64,000 nt of DNA. It comes from Sediminimonas sp. (lineage in GTDB: Bacteria; Pseudomonadota; Alphaproteobacteria; Rhodobacterales; Rhodobacteraceae). A program made the position numbers and the translations under genes. Under the pieces are notes generated by a model that was not told the origin of the DNA, made no database searches, and saw only the letters and a list, made by a program, of their open reading frames with translations. Below, one piece after another: positions 9,568-18,483 of the stretch. The stretch lies in assembly GCF_024637375.1 (NCBI RefSeq), contig NZ_JAGXFK010000018.1, positions 45,232-109,231 on the forward strand, in the 5' to 3' direction. Each line of letters starts with the position of its first letter. Positions within the stretch are counted from its first letter, which is position 1.

Positions 9568-10737
9568 CTGTTCCGAGTCTGACGCTTCCTACCTATTTCC
9601 ACGGATTTCATCGAGAGCGTCCAGCGCGCGACGTTCCCGGGTGAGGATATCTTCGGCGGTTTTGGTCCATTTGAAGGGCGTCGGCGTCGTGTTGTGCTGC
9701 GTCAGGTAGTCGTAAATTGCGGCCTCCAGATCATCGACGCTGGTGTAACTGCCACGTCGGATGCGCTTGGACGTGATCTCAGCGAAGAAGCGCTCCACGA
9801 GGTTCAGCCACGAGGCGCTGGTCGGCGTGAAGTGGAGCTTGAAGCGTGGGTGCCTCGACAGCCAGGCCCGCACCTCGGGCGTTTTGTGCGTGGCGTAGTT
9901 GTCGAGCACCAGATGGACATCGCGCTTGGACGGCACGGCCTTGTCGATGTTGCGGAGAAACTTCAGGAATTCCCTGGCGCGGTGGCGCGGCATGCAGTCA
10001 CCGATGACCTTGCCCGACTTCACGTCGAGCGCCGCGAACAGAGTGGTCGTGCCGTGGCGCTTGTAATCGTGGGTCATCGTCGCTGCGCGACCCTTCTTGA
10101 GCGGCAGCCCCGGCTGGGTCCGGTCCAGCGCCTGGATCTGGGACTTCTCGTCGACACATAGCACCACCGCCCGCTCCGGCGGGTCGAGGTAGAGCCCAAC
10201 GATGTCGGTAACCTTCTCCTCGAACAGCGGGTCGTTCGAGACCTTGAAGCTGCGCGTCTGGTGCGGCTTCAGCCCGGCCTCGGCCCAGATGCGGCCCACG
10301 CTCGACGGCGAGATGCCCACCGCCTCGGCCATGGCGGAGCGGGTCCAGTGGGTGGCGTTCGGCGGGCTCTCCTGCACGGTCTTCGCGATCACCTTCAGGC
10401 GCGTCTCTTGAGGCAGAGGCGGCACACGCGAGGGACGGGTCTTGTCGCGCTTTAGCCCGTCCACGCCCTCGTCGAGGTAGCGCGCCTGCCACCGCCAGAC
10501 AGTGGGCTTCGACCTGTTCGCCCGCCGCATGATCTCGAAGGTGCCATGACCGTCTGCCGTCGCCAGAACGATCTCGGCCCGCCAGACGAGCTTGCGCGGC
10601 GTGTTGCGATTGGTGGTTAGAGCTTGAAGCTCGGCACGGTCGGCGGGGCTCAGATACAGGCAGATGTCATCGCGTCTCATGCGCCGATACTGACACGCCA
10701 ACTCACCGATGGGAATCCTACGTCAGGTGCCAAACAC
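9568..10737 (-). mobile_element. IS630-family insertion sequence, 1170 bp, flanked by TA
   Basis: The element boundaries are set by the interrupted host gene: removing 9568-10737 and one TA restores a continuous reading frame. TA dinucleotides at 9566-9567 and 10738-10739 are the expected target duplication of IS630/Tc1-mariner elements. The termini are weakly inverted: CTGTTCCGAGTCTGACG at one end and GTGTTTGGCACCTGACG at the other share TGTT and CTGACG. It carries one transposase ORF filling most of the element. The transposase frame is intact and the target duplication is clean, so the insertion looks recent. Confidence 0.9.
9589..10680 (-). CDS. IS630-family transposase
   Basis: This is a DDE transposase with an RNase H-like catalytic core, about 363 aa from the ATG at 10680 (MRRDDICLYLSPADR); the track begins seven codons earlier. 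An N-terminal helix-turn-helix region (GTFEIMRRANRSKPTVWRWQARYLDEGVDGL, then a second HTH with AVGISPSSVGRIW) precedes the catalytic part. The acidic residues are visible in VVLCVDEKSQIQALD, HLVLDNYATHK and SASWLNLVERFFAEIT, the last being the typical IS630 D-D-E glutamate region. The ORF is uninterrupted and probably functional. Confidence 0.95.
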   Translation of the reverse strand: MRRDDICLYLSPADRAELQALTTNRNTPRKLVWRAEIVLATADGHGTFEIMRRANRSKPTVWRWQARYLDEGVDGLKRDKTRPSRVPPLPQETRLKVIAKTVQESPPNATHWTRSAMAEAVGISPSSVGRIWAEAGLKPHQTRSFKVSNDPLFEEKVTDIVGLYLDPPERAVVLCVDEKSQIQALDRTQPGLPLKKGRAATMTHDYKRHGTTTLFAALDVKSGKVIGDCMPRHRAREFLKFLRNIDKAVPSKRDVHLVLDNYATHKTPEVRAWLSRHPRFKLHFTPTSASWLNLVERFFAEITSKRIRRGSYTSVDDLEAAIYDYLTQHNTTPTPFKWTKTAEDILTRERRALDALDEIRGNR

Positions 10738-11035
10738 TACCGTTGCGCGCGCCGTTGGTGAACACGCCCGAGGCACAGGTGCCGTCCTCTGCCACGCGGC
10801 CCACCAGGATGCCGCGCTCGGCATAGTCGCCGATGATGTAGGTATATGGATCGCGGTGGATCTGGTGCAGGCGCAGTTCGCCGAAGCTGCTGTCCCAGCG
10901 GCCCTGGAACAGCTCGATGACGGTCGGGGGCGTGAACGGTTTCGCGTCCGATGTTGCCGCCGCCGGACCGGCAGCGCAAAGCGCGATCACAGCCGCATAG
11001 AGCGTGCGGAGCCTGAAAAAGGCCGAATGTTGCAT
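10738..11035 (-). pseudogene. N-terminal part of the IS-split secreted two-repeat protein
   Basis: This is the upstream piece of the interrupted gene. The start is the ATG at 11035 (MQHSAFFRLRTLY), with GGGGAGGG seven bases upstream; the track start is earlier and lacks this site. A signal peptide ends around AAGPAAA (residue about 25). Then comes repeat one: ELFQGRWDSSFGELRLHQ, YIIGDYAERGILVG, ASGVFTNGARNG. The reading frame runs into the insertion sequence and stops at 10718 after six foreign codons. Expression would give a short secreted fragment of about 105 residues. Function is unknown; the matching repeat lies in the other fragment. Confidence 0.85.
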
Positions 11036-11169
11036 GGGTGCCCTCCCCCGTCGTGGGTGCGTATGGATTGCGTATGGCTCACGCGCCATCCGTCGCATAC
11101 GTGCGGGCTGTCATCCAATATCGCCGGTGTCAAAGCTGCCGTGGCTCCGCCTCTCGGCCGTTCGCCGTC

Positions 11170-11863
11170 TCAGCCACGCGCCGCCTCGGCCGCCGCGCGG
11201 ATGGCGGCGATGTTTTTGCCGTAAGGGGCGGGGTTGGCGACCGAGCCGCCCCTGAACACCGCCGATCCGGCGACCAGCACGTCGGCGCCAGCCTCGACCA
11301 CAAGTGGCGCGGTGTCGGGCGTGATGCCGCCGTCGATCTGGATGTGGATGGGGCGGTCGCCGATCATCGCCCTGATCTTGCGGGTTTTCTCGATGCCTGA
11401 GGGGATGAACTTCTGCCCCCCCGAAGCCGGGGTTGACGGTCATCACCAGCACCATGTCAACGAGGTCGAGCACGTCGGCCACCGCCTCGGCCGGGGTGCC
11501 GGGGTTGAGCACCACGCCCGCCTTGACGCCCTGCGCGCGGATCGCCTGAAGCGTGCGGTGGATGTGCGGGCCGGCCTCGACATGGGCGCTGATCAGGTCG
11601 GCGCCGGCCTCGGCGAAGGCTTCGATATAGGGGTCGACCGGGGCGATCATCAGGTGCACGTCCATGAAGGTGGTGACATGGCGCTTGAACGCCTTGACCG
11701 CCGGCGGGCCGAAGGTGAGGTTGGGCACGAAATGTCCGTCCATCACATCGACATGAACCCAGTCGGCGCCCTGATCCTCGATGGCGGCGATCTCGGCGCC
11801 GAAATCAGCGAAATCGGCCGAAAGGATCGACGGCGCGATCTTGATGGAACGGTCGAAGCTCAC
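11170..11863 (-). pseudogene. rpe: Ribulose-phosphate 3-epimerase, frameshifted in a homopolymer
   Basis: This enzyme interconverts ribulose 5-phosphate and xylulose 5-phosphate (pentose phosphate and Calvin cycles). It starts at GTG 11863 ([18 protein letters not shown]), overlapping the aldolase stop by 3 bp. The active-site blocks HVDVMDGHFVPN, DVHLMI and VNPGFGG are intact. After PGFGG the frame is lost: the minus strand has seven Gs (11416-11422) where six would give [10 protein letters not shown]. The rest of the protein ([22 protein letters not shown]) continues in the next frame to the stop at 11170. Without the extra G it would be 230 aa, normal for Rpe. A sequencing error is as likely as a real mutation. 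Confidence 0.88.
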
Positions 11864-12909
11864 AGCGTCCCTCCCGCATAGCGTTCTGCCATGTCGTCGA
11901 GGGGCAGAGGTTTGATCTTGCTGGCCTTTCCGGCGGTGCCGAAGCGTTCGAACCGGTCGCGGCAGAGCTTTTCCAGCTCGTCCATCGCCGGGCTCATGAA
12001 CTTGCGCGGGTCGAACTCGCGCGGCTTCTCGGTTGCCAGCTTGCGGAACTGCCCGGTCATCGCCATCCGGCAATCGGTGTCGATGTTGACCTTGCGCACC
12101 CCAGACTTGATGCCGCGCTCGATCTCTTCCACCGGTACGCCCCAGGTTTGCGGCATCTCGCCGCCCCAGGCGTTGATCAGGTCCTGCAGGTATTGCGGCA
12201 CGCTGCTGGAGCCATGCATCACCAGGTGCACGTCGGGGATGCGGGCGTGGATTTCCTCGATGCGCGAGATCGCCAGCGTCTCGCCGGAGGGTTCGCGAGA
12301 GAACTTGTAGGCGCCGTGCGAGGTGCCGCAGGCGATGGCCAGCGCATCCACGCGGGTCAGCCTGACGAACTCGACCGCCTCGGCCGGGTCGGTCAGAAGC
12401 TGCTCGCGGCTGAGCTTGCCCTCGGCGCCGGAGTCGTCCTCCTTGGCCGCCTCGCCGGTCTCCAGGCTGCCCAGCACGCCCAGCTCGCCCTCGACCGAGG
12501 CCCCGACCCAGTGCGCCATGCGCGACACCCGTTCGGTGATCGCCACGTTGTAATCCCACGAGGCGGGGGTCTTCATGTCGGCCTCGAGCGAGCCGTCCAT
12601 CATCACGCTGGTGAACCCGTGGCGGATCGCGCTCAGGCAGGTCGCCTCGTCGTTGCCGTGGTCCTGGTGCAGGCAGATGGGAATGTCGGGGTGCATCTCG
12701 GCCAGCGCCTGCACCATGTGGCGCAGCATGACGTCGCCGGCGTATTTGCGCGCCCCGCGGCTGGCCTGCACGATCACCGGCGCATCCACCGCCTGCGCCG
12801 CGCGCAGAATCGCAAGACCCTGCTCCATGTTGTTGATGTTGAACGCCGGAACCCCGTAACCCCGCTCCGCCGCGTCGTCCAGCAACTGCCGCAATGTGAT
12901 CAATGCCAT
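11860..12909 (-). CDS. fba: Class II fructose-bisphosphate aldolase
   Basis: This is a zinc-dependent aldolase of 349 aa, the CbbA type, which splits or forms fructose 1,6-bisphosphate (and sedoheptulose 1,7-bisphosphate in the Calvin cycle). N-terminal [24 protein letters not shown] is typical. Metal-binding and catalytic segments are CLHQDHGND (about residue 80), [13 protein letters not shown] (about residue 140), [14 protein letters not shown] (about residue 195), VMHGSSSVP (about residue 232) and [11 protein letters not shown] (about residue 275). It follows the FBPase gene after 99 bp and overlaps rpe by 4 bp, so fbp-fba-rpe probably form a sugar-phosphate operon. Confidence 0.96.
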   Translation of the reverse strand: MALITLRQLLDDAAERGYGVPAFNINNMEQGLAILRAAQAVDAPVIVQASRGARKYAGDVMLRHMVQALAEMHPDIPICLHQDHGNDEATCLSAIRHGFTSVMMDGSLEADMKTPASWDYNVAITERVSRMAHWVGASVEGELGVLGSLETGEAAKEDDSGAEGKLSREQLLTDPAEAVEFVRLTRVDALAIACGTSHGAYKFSREPSGETLAISRIEEIHARIPDVHLVMHGSSSVPQYLQDLINAWGGEMPQTWGVPVEEIERGIKSGVRKVNIDTDCRMAMTGQFRKLATEKPREFDPRKFMSPAMDELEKLCRDRFERFGTAGKASKIKPLPLDDMAERYAGGTL

Positions 12910-13008
12910 CGGTTCGTCCCTTTCAGTTCAGTCGGTCGCGCCGGAGTTCGGCCTGTCGCGCCGCTCTTAACGCGCCGCGGGGTGCGTTTCCAGCAACCTT
13001 TGCACGGC

Positions 13009-13977
13009 TCACCGCGCAGCGATTTCGGCATGCAGGCGCGCGACCTCGCGCACCTCTTCGGCGCTGCCGAACACCAGCGGGGAGCGGGCATGCAGGCCAT
13101 CGGCCTGCTGCGCCATGAGCGACGCCTGCCCGTCCGTGGCCAGGCCGCCGGCCTGTTCGGCGACAAACGCGATCGGGGCGCATTCATAGACCATGCGCAA
13201 CCGCCCGCGCGCGTAGCCCTGGCGCGCATCGCCGGGATAGAGGAACACGCCGCCGCGGCTGAGGATGCGATGCGCCTCCGCCACCAGCGAGCCGACCCAG
13301 CGCATGTTGAAATCGCACCCGCGCGGGCCGTCGGCTCCGGCAAGGCACGCATCGACATAGGCGCGCACGGGGTCTTTCCAGTGGCGCCGGTTCGAAGCGT
13401 TGATGGCGAATTCGCGGGCCTCGTCGGGGATGCGCAGCGCCGTCTCGGCCAACACGAATACCCCCTTTTCGCGGTCGAGCACGAACATCAGGACGCCGTC
13501 GCCGAAGGTCACCACCAGCGCGCAATGCGGGCCGTAGATCACGTAGCCGCCAGCCAGTTGTTCGGACGCCGGGCGCAGGAATGTCGCTTCGGCATCGTCA
13601 CGCGCATCGAGGATCGAAAAGATCGTGCCGATCGACACGTTCACGTCGATGTTCGACGACCCGTCGAGGGGATCGATGGCCACCGCGTAGGCGCCCTGTG
13701 GGGTCATCTCCTGCGCGCTGTCCTGCTCTTCGGAGGCATACCAGCGCACATCCGTCTGCCGCATGCGTGCGGCGAACATCTCGTCGGCCTGCACATCGAG
13801 CGCCTTTTGCGTGTCCCCATCGGTGTTCTCGCCCACCTGCGCGCCAAGGCTCTGGCCCAGCGGGCCGCGGCCGATGACGGCATCCAACTCGACCGCCGCG
13901 GCGGCGAGCGCCTCGATGATCGGGGCAAGGGGCGCGGGGATGTGCGCGGTGTCGATGACAGGGGCGTGCGAGGTCAT
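13009..13977 (-). CDS. fbp: Class I fructose-1,6-bisphosphatase
   Basis: This magnesium-dependent phosphatase (322 aa) converts fructose 1,6-bisphosphate to fructose 6-phosphate in gluconeogenesis or the Calvin cycle. I use the ATG at 13977 (MTSHAPVIDTAH), with AGGA eight bases upstream; the track ORF starts 16 codons earlier. The metal-binding signature AIDPLDGSSNIDVN is near residue 107, preceded by YASEEQD near residue 85. The sugar-binding segment FNMRWVGSLVAEAHRIL is near residue 220, and GGVFLYPGD follows. It heads the fbp-fba-rpe group and is divergent from the SDR gene at 14205. No RuBisCO gene is in the window, so a Calvin-cycle role is not shown. Confidence 0.95.
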   Translation of the reverse strand: MTSHAPVIDTAHIPAPLAPIIEALAAAAVELDAVIGRGPLGQSLGAQVGENTDGDTQKALDVQADEMFAARMRQTDVRWYASEEQDSAQEMTPQGAYAVAIDPLDGSSNIDVNVSIGTIFSILDARDDAEATFLRPASEQLAGGYVIYGPHCALVVTFGDGVLMFVLDREKGVFVLAETALRIPDEAREFAINASNRRHWKDPVRAYVDACLAGADGPRGCDFNMRWVGSLVAEAHRILSRGGVFLYPGDARQGYARGRLRMVYECAPIAFVAEQAGGLATDGQASLMAQQADGLHARSPLVFGSAEEVREVARLHAEIAAR

Positions 13978-14137
13978 GGTCGTCCTTTCCGGTCGTGAAG
14001 CGCGGATCTGGGCGCGCGCGTACATGCCTTCGCTGATATCTCAGATTCGGCGGGCGATGAGAACGTATTTGTGACCTTGCGACATCGGTGCCCGCGTCAG
14101 CTCTGGCCGCGAACGACATATCCCGCAAGGCGGAAGT

Positions 14138-14151
14138 ATATTTCGAAATAT
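14138..14151. promoter_or_regulatory. Perfect 14-nt palindrome in the fbp/SDR divergent promoter region
   Basis: ATATTTCGAAATAT is a perfect dyad in the 227-bp gap between the divergent fbp and SDR genes, 54 bp before the SDR start. It is a candidate operator for the SDR/ligase/IclR operon. The identity of the binding protein is not evident. Confidence 0.4.
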
Positions 14152-14204
14152 TGATCCGGCTCAGGCTTTGTGCAAACGTCTTGTGAAAGCGCGAGGAGCA
14201 GCAC

Positions 14205-14984
14205 ATGAGATTTGACGGCAAGAACGCCATCGTCACCGGCGCCTCCGGCGGAATCGGGCGGGCCACGGCGGCCCGTCTCACGGCAGAGGGCGCGCGCGTG
14301 GCGCTGGTGGATATTGACAGCGATGCGCTGGCCAAAGCCCGGCCGGACACCGGCGGCCCGCACATGACCCGCGTCTGCGACGTGTCGGACGAAAACGCCG
14401 TGCGCGCCTGTGTCGATGCCGTTCGGGCCGAATTCGGCCACATCGACGTGCTGTGCAACAACGCCGGCATCATCTGCACCGCGGCATCGATCACCGACAT
14501 CGACAGCGCCGAGTGGCCGCGCGTCATGGGGGTGAACCTGTTCGGGGTGGCGCATTTCATCAAGCACACCGCACCGGTCATGATCGAGGCCGGCAATGGC
14601 GGCGCGATCGTCAACACGGCCTCGGTGGCGGGTATCCGGTCGGGCGCGGGGGGCAACATCTATTCCGCATCCAAGGCGGGGGTGATCAACCTGACCATGA
14701 CCAGTGCCTGCGATCTGGGCCAATACGGCATCCGCGTCAACGCGGTCTGCCCCGGCCTGATCGAGACCGGCATGACAAGGCCCGTCTTCGAGCACGCCCG
14801 CGCCGCCGGCAAGGAATCGCGGCTTGGCTCGCGTTGCGAATTGCGGCGCTACGGCCGGCCCGAGGAGATCGCCGCCGCCATCGCCTTCCTGGCCAGCGAC
14901 GACGCCAGCTATATCACCGGGCAGGCGCTGCCGGTGGATGGTGGCAACACCGCGTCGCTGAACCTGCCGGGGATGAAGTTCTGA
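14205..14984 (+). CDS. SDR family oxidoreductase
   Basis: This NAD(P)-dependent short-chain dehydrogenase of 259 aa has a classical layout. The cofactor motif TGASGGIGRA is at residues about 12-21, the acidic residue in ALVDIDS suggests NAD preference, NNAGII is near residue 86, and the catalytic Ser and YSASK are near residue 140-156. A strong GAGGAG site precedes the ATG. Its stop overlaps the ATG of the next gene, an acyl-CoA ligase (TGATG). It probably oxidises a hydroxyl group on an acid or its CoA ester in the catabolic pathway encoded here; the substrate is unknown. Confidence 0.93.
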   Translation: MRFDGKNAIVTGASGGIGRATAARLTAEGARVALVDIDSDALAKARPDTGGPHMTRVCDVSDENAVRACVDAVRAEFGHIDVLCNNAGIICTAASITDIDSAEWPRVMGVNLFGVAHFIKHTAPVMIEAGNGGAIVNTASVAGIRSGAGGNIYSASKAGVINLTMTSACDLGQYGIRVNAVCPGLIETGMTRPVFEHARAAGKESRLGSRCELRRYGRPEEIAAAIAFLASDDASYITGQALPVDGGNTASLNLPGMKF

Positions 14985-16663
14985 TGCCGGCGATCACCCG
15001 ACACCTGGCACACTGGCCATCCGGTGTGCCGCACCACCTGGAATTACCCGCGCGCAGCATCTTCGACAACCTGGCCCAGGCTGCGGCGCGGTTTCCCGAC
15101 AGTCCGGCGCTGATCTTTCATGGCGCGGTACTGCGCTATGCCGCGCTGCTGAAGCAGGTCGAGGCGCTGGCCGGCGCCTTGCAGGCTCATGGTGTCAAGC
15201 GCGGCGACCGAGTGCTGCTTTACATGCAGAACAGCCCGCAATTCGTCATCGCCTATTACGCGATCCTGCGCGCTGACGCGGTGGTGATCCCGGTCAACCC
15301 GATGAACCGCCATGCCGAGCTTGAGCACCTGGCGCGCGACACCGGCGCGCGCGTCGCGCTGGCGGGTGCCGAGTTGCTGGCGCATGTCGCGCCGCTGGTC
15401 GAGGCGGGCGCGCTGGACCACGTCATCGCCGCGGCCTATGCGGACATGGCCGACCCGGCGCGCGACATCCCCCTGCCCGGGCCGCTGGACGCGATGTCGG
15501 GCCGCGACGTCGCCGGCCCCGGTGTGATTGGCTGGAATGATGCAATTGGCGCCGGGTTCCGCCCCGGTGCGCACCGCGCCGGGCCCGACGACTTGGCGGT
15601 GATCCCCTACAGCTCGGGCACCACCGGGCAGCCCAAGGGATGCATGCACAGCCACCGCACGGTAATGGTCACCGCGCTTGGCAGCGTGGTCTGGAACCCG
15701 GTGGACGAGGCCGACGTTCACCTTGCCACGCTGCCACTGTTTCACGTCACCGGCATGCAGGCCAGCATGAACGGCCCGCTGATGGCGGGCGGCGCGATGG
15801 TGCTGATGACCCGCTGGGACCGCGCCACCGCCGCAGCCTTGATCGAACGGCACCGGGTGACACGCTGGCGCTCGATCTCGACGATGGCGATCGACCTGGT
15901 CAACGACCCCGATTTCAGCCGCTACGATCTGTCCAGCCTTCAGGCCGTCGGCGGCGGTGGCGCCGCCATGCCCGAGGCCATCGCCACCCGGCTGCACGCC
16001 ATGACCGGGCTGCACTACGTCGAAGGCTACGGGCTGTCGGAAACCATGGCCGCCACGCATATCAACCCGGTCACCGAACCGCGTCGGCAATGTCTGGGCA
16101 TCCCCGTCTTCGACGTCGACAGCCGCGTGATTTCCACCGAGGATGGTCACGAACTGGGCCCCGGCGAGGTAGGCGAGATCATTACCCACGCGCCGCAGGT
16201 GTTCCTTGGCTACTGGAACCGGCCCGACGAGACAGCCAAAGCTTTTGTCGAGATCGAGGGCAAGGCGTTCTTCCGCACCGGCGACCTGGGGTATTACGAC
16301 GAGGACGGCTATTTCTACATGGTCGACCGCGTCAAGAGGATGATAAACGCCGCCGGCTTCAAGGTCTGGCCGGCCGAGGTCGAGGCGCTGATGCATCACA
16401 ACCCCGACATCGCCGAGGTCTGCGTGATCGGCGCGCAGGATCCGCGCCGCGGCGAGACCGTCAAAGCCTATGTCGTGCCTGCCGTGCATGCCGGCGACAC
16501 CCTCACCGAGGCCGCCATCATCGACTGGTGCCGCACCGAAATGGCCGCCTACAAGTGCCCGCGGGCCGTGGCGCTGGTGGACAGCCTGCCGAAATCGGGC
16601 GCCGGCAAGGTGCTGTGGCGTCAACTGGCCGAAGCCGACGTGACGGAAAACTCCGGGAATTGA
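14984..16663 (+). CDS. AMP-forming acyl-CoA synthetase (ANL superfamily)
   Basis: This ligase activates a carboxylic acid to its CoA thioester via an acyl-adenylate. I start at ATG 14984 (MPAITRHLAHW), overlapping the SDR stop; the longer track ORF is read-through in the SDR region. The protein is 559 aa. The P-loop-like motif PYSSGTTGQPKG is near residue 208, YGLSETMA near residue 348, the hinge motif RTGDLGYYDEDGY near residue 432, and the catalytic lysine in PKSGAGKVLWRQL near residue 540. Together with the second ligase at 18.7 kb, it indicates that the catabolic region handles free acids. Chain type cannot be told from motifs. Confidence 0.94.
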   Translation: MPAITRHLAHWPSGVPHHLELPARSIFDNLAQAAARFPDSPALIFHGAVLRYAALLKQVEALAGALQAHGVKRGDRVLLYMQNSPQFVIAYYAILRADAVVIPVNPMNRHAELEHLARDTGARVALAGAELLAHVAPLVEAGALDHVIAAAYADMADPARDIPLPGPLDAMSGRDVAGPGVIGWNDAIGAGFRPGAHRAGPDDLAVIPYSSGTTGQPKGCMHSHRTVMVTALGSVVWNPVDEADVHLATLPLFHVTGMQASMNGPLMAGGAMVLMTRWDRATAAALIERHRVTRWRSISTMAIDLVNDPDFSRYDLSSLQAVGGGGAAMPEAIATRLHAMTGLHYVEGYGLSETMAATHINPVTEPRRQCLGIPVFDVDSRVISTEDGHELGPGEVGEIITHAPQVFLGYWNRPDETAKAFVEIEGKAFFRTGDLGYYDEDGYFYMVDRVKRMINAAGFKVWPAEVEALMHHNPDIAEVCVIGAQDPRRGETVKAYVVPAVHAGDTLTEAAIIDWCRTEMAAYKCPRAVALVDSLPKSGAGKVLWRQLAEADVTENSGN

Positions 16664-16697
16664 CGCGGCGTCATCTTCCTGCGACAGGACAAGCGAA

Positions 16698-17513
16698 ATG
16701 AGAAAAAGAACCGCACAGACACCCGACGAGGAGGCCAACGGCGACCGCCAGTTCGTCACCGCGCTGCATCGTGGGCTGGAGTTGCTGCGCGCCTACAAGC
16801 CTTCGGACAAGGCCGGGCTGGGCAACCGTGAACTGGCGGCACGCACCGGGCTGCCAAATTCGACCGTGTCGCGGCTGACCTACACGCTGCTCAAGCTGGG
16901 TTACCTGGTCTATGACGAAGACACCGGCCGTTATCGCATGGGGGTGCCGGTGCTGGGGCTGGGCTATGCCTGCCTTGGCGGGCTCAAGGTACGCGAGACC
17001 GCGCAGCCGATGATGCAGAAACTGGCCGACGAAAGCGGCGATGGCGTGCTGGTGGCGCTTGGCGGGCGCGACGACCTTGCGATGACCTATATCGCCTGTG
17101 CGCGCGCCGCGCGCAGCATGATCTCGTTGCAGCTCGATGTCGGATCGCGGATTTCGCTGAAACGCTCGGCCATGGGGCGCGCCTATATCGCCGGCACATC
17201 GGACAGCGAACGTGCCCAGATCATGGAGCGGATCGAAGAGGCCACCCCGCCCGAGGATTGGCCGCGTATCCGCGACGAAATCACCGAGGCCGCCGAACAG
17301 ATCCGCGCCCGCGGATTCTACGCCAGCATCGGCAAGTGGCAGTCGGACGTGAACGCGGTGTCCGTTCCCTATCGCCCCTCGCAAAGCGATGCACCAATGC
17401 TGGCGTTCAATCTTGGCGGGCCCGCCTACATCCTGCCACGCGAGCGGCTGGAAGAAGAACTCGGTCCGCGCCTGGTGGCGATGACCGAGGCGCTCAGGCG
17501 CACCGGCGCCTGA
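16698..17513 (+). CDS. IclR-family transcriptional regulator
   Basis: This dimeric regulator of 271 aa has an N-terminal winged helix-turn-helix (residues about 15-85: FVTALHRGLELLRAYK, NRELAARTGLPNSTVSRLTYTLLKLGYL) and a C-terminal IclR effector domain (residues about 100-260, including GDGVLVALGGRDDLAMTYIA and LKRSAMGRAYIAG). It lies 34 bp after the acyl-CoA ligase gene on the same strand, so it is likely co-transcribed and controls local catabolic genes in response to an acid or CoA ester. It is the only dedicated regulator inside the 14-40 kb catabolic region, which makes it a candidate for the shared TTCCGC-type dyads noted elsewhere. Confidence 0.93.
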   Translation: MRKRTAQTPDEEANGDRQFVTALHRGLELLRAYKPSDKAGLGNRELAARTGLPNSTVSRLTYTLLKLGYLVYDEDTGRYRMGVPVLGLGYACLGGLKVRETAQPMMQKLADESGDGVLVALGGRDDLAMTYIACARAARSMISLQLDVGSRISLKRSAMGRAYIAGTSDSERAQIMERIEEATPPEDWPRIRDEITEAAEQIRARGFYASIGKWQSDVNAVSVPYRPSQSDAPMLAFNLGGPAYILPRERLEEELGPRLVAMTEALRRTGA

Positions 17514-17514
17514 T

Positions 17515-18483
17515 CTATTCCGGCACCAGGACGATCTTGCCGACGGCGCCCCGATTCAGGATGCGGTCGAGCACCTGCGCGGCCTCGGACAGGGGATAGC
17601 GCCCCTCGATCAGCGGGCGCACCTTGCCGGCCTGGTACCAGCCCAGCAGCTCGGCCATGTTGTCGGCGTAGGTGTCGGGTTCGAACCGGGTGAAGTTGCC
17701 CCAGAACACGCCGACGACGCTGTATTCCTTGACCAGCGCCAGGTTGACCGGCAGTTGCGGGATCGTGCCGCTGGCGAACCCGATGATCAGCAGCCGGCCA
17801 CCGCGCGCCATCGCCCGCGCGCAGGCGTCGAAAGCCGCGCCGCCGACGGTATCGAACACCGCGTCGGCTCCGCGCCCCTCGGTCAGCGCCTTGATGTCGT
17901 CCTTGAGGTCGTCATAACCGATCGCCTCGTCGGCGCCGTTGTCGCGCGTCAACTGGCGCTTTTCATCGCTGGAGGCGACGGCGATCACCCGCGCGCCGAT
18001 GATCCTGCCGATCTGCACCGCGGCGATGCCCGTGGCGCCCGCCGCGCCCAGCACCACCAGGGTTTCGCCCTGGGCCAGCCCGGCGCGCTGCTTGAGCGCG
18101 TGGTGCGACGTACCGAACGCCACCAGCAGGGCACAGGCGTCGGCGGCATCCATGTCGCCGATGGGAAACACGCGTGCTTCCTCGGCCAGCACCTTTTCGG
18201 CGTAACCGCCCAGCGAACAGATGGTGGCGACGCGGTCGCCCGGTTGCAGGCGCGTCACCTGCGCGCCAACGCTTTCGACAACGCCGGCGGCCTCCATCCC
18301 CGGGACGAAGGGGTGCTCGGGCCGCATCTGGTATTTGCCCTGCACCAGCAGCCCGTCGGGATAGTTGACGCCGGCCGCCTCGGTCCGGATGACAACCTGC
18401 CGGCCGCTTGGCACCGGGTCGTCCATGTCACCGTAAACCAGTTGATCGAGCGGGGCGAATTCGTTGCAGATGATGGCTTTCAT
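17515..18483 (-). CDS. NADPH:quinone oxidoreductase family protein (zinc-independent MDR)
   Basis: This medium-chain reductase of 322 aa probably reduces a quinone, enone or enoyl compound with NADPH. The start is ATG 18483 (MKAIICNEFAPL), with GAGGGAGA upstream; the track begins five codons earlier. The GroES-like N-terminal half contains AGVNYPDGLLVQGKYQ and PFVPGMEAAGVV, the QOR signature. The Rossmann half has VVLGAAGATGIAAVQIG near residue 145. Zinc-binding cysteines are absent. It converges with the IclR gene, with only 1 bp between stops. Confidence 0.93.
   Translation of the reverse strand: MKAIICNEFAPLDQLVYGDMDDPVPSGRQVVIRTEAAGVNYPDGLLVQGKYQMRPEHPFVPGMEAAGVVESVGAQVTRLQPGDRVATICSLGGYAEKVLAEEARVFPIGDMDAADACALLVAFGTSHHALKQRAGLAQGETLVVLGAAGATGIAAVQIGRIIGARVIAVASSDEKRQLTRDNGADEAIGYDDLKDDIKALTEGRGADAVFDTVGGAAFDACARAMARGGRLLIIGFASGTIPQLPVNLALVKEYSVVGVFWGNFTRFEPDTYADNMAELLGWYQAGKVRPLIEGRYPLSEAAQVLDRILNRGAVGKIVLVPE

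Noticed and set aside
11111-12559. A 482-aa ORF seeming to join aldolase and epimerase sequence
   Set aside because: Its first half is out-of-frame aldolase; only the middle is real rpe, which then loses frame at the G7 run. It is not a fusion protein.
11170-13977. A complete Calvin-cycle (cbb) operon
   Set aside because: Only fbp, fba and rpe are present; there is no RuBisCO, phosphoribulokinase or CbbR, so a general sugar-phosphate role is just as likely.
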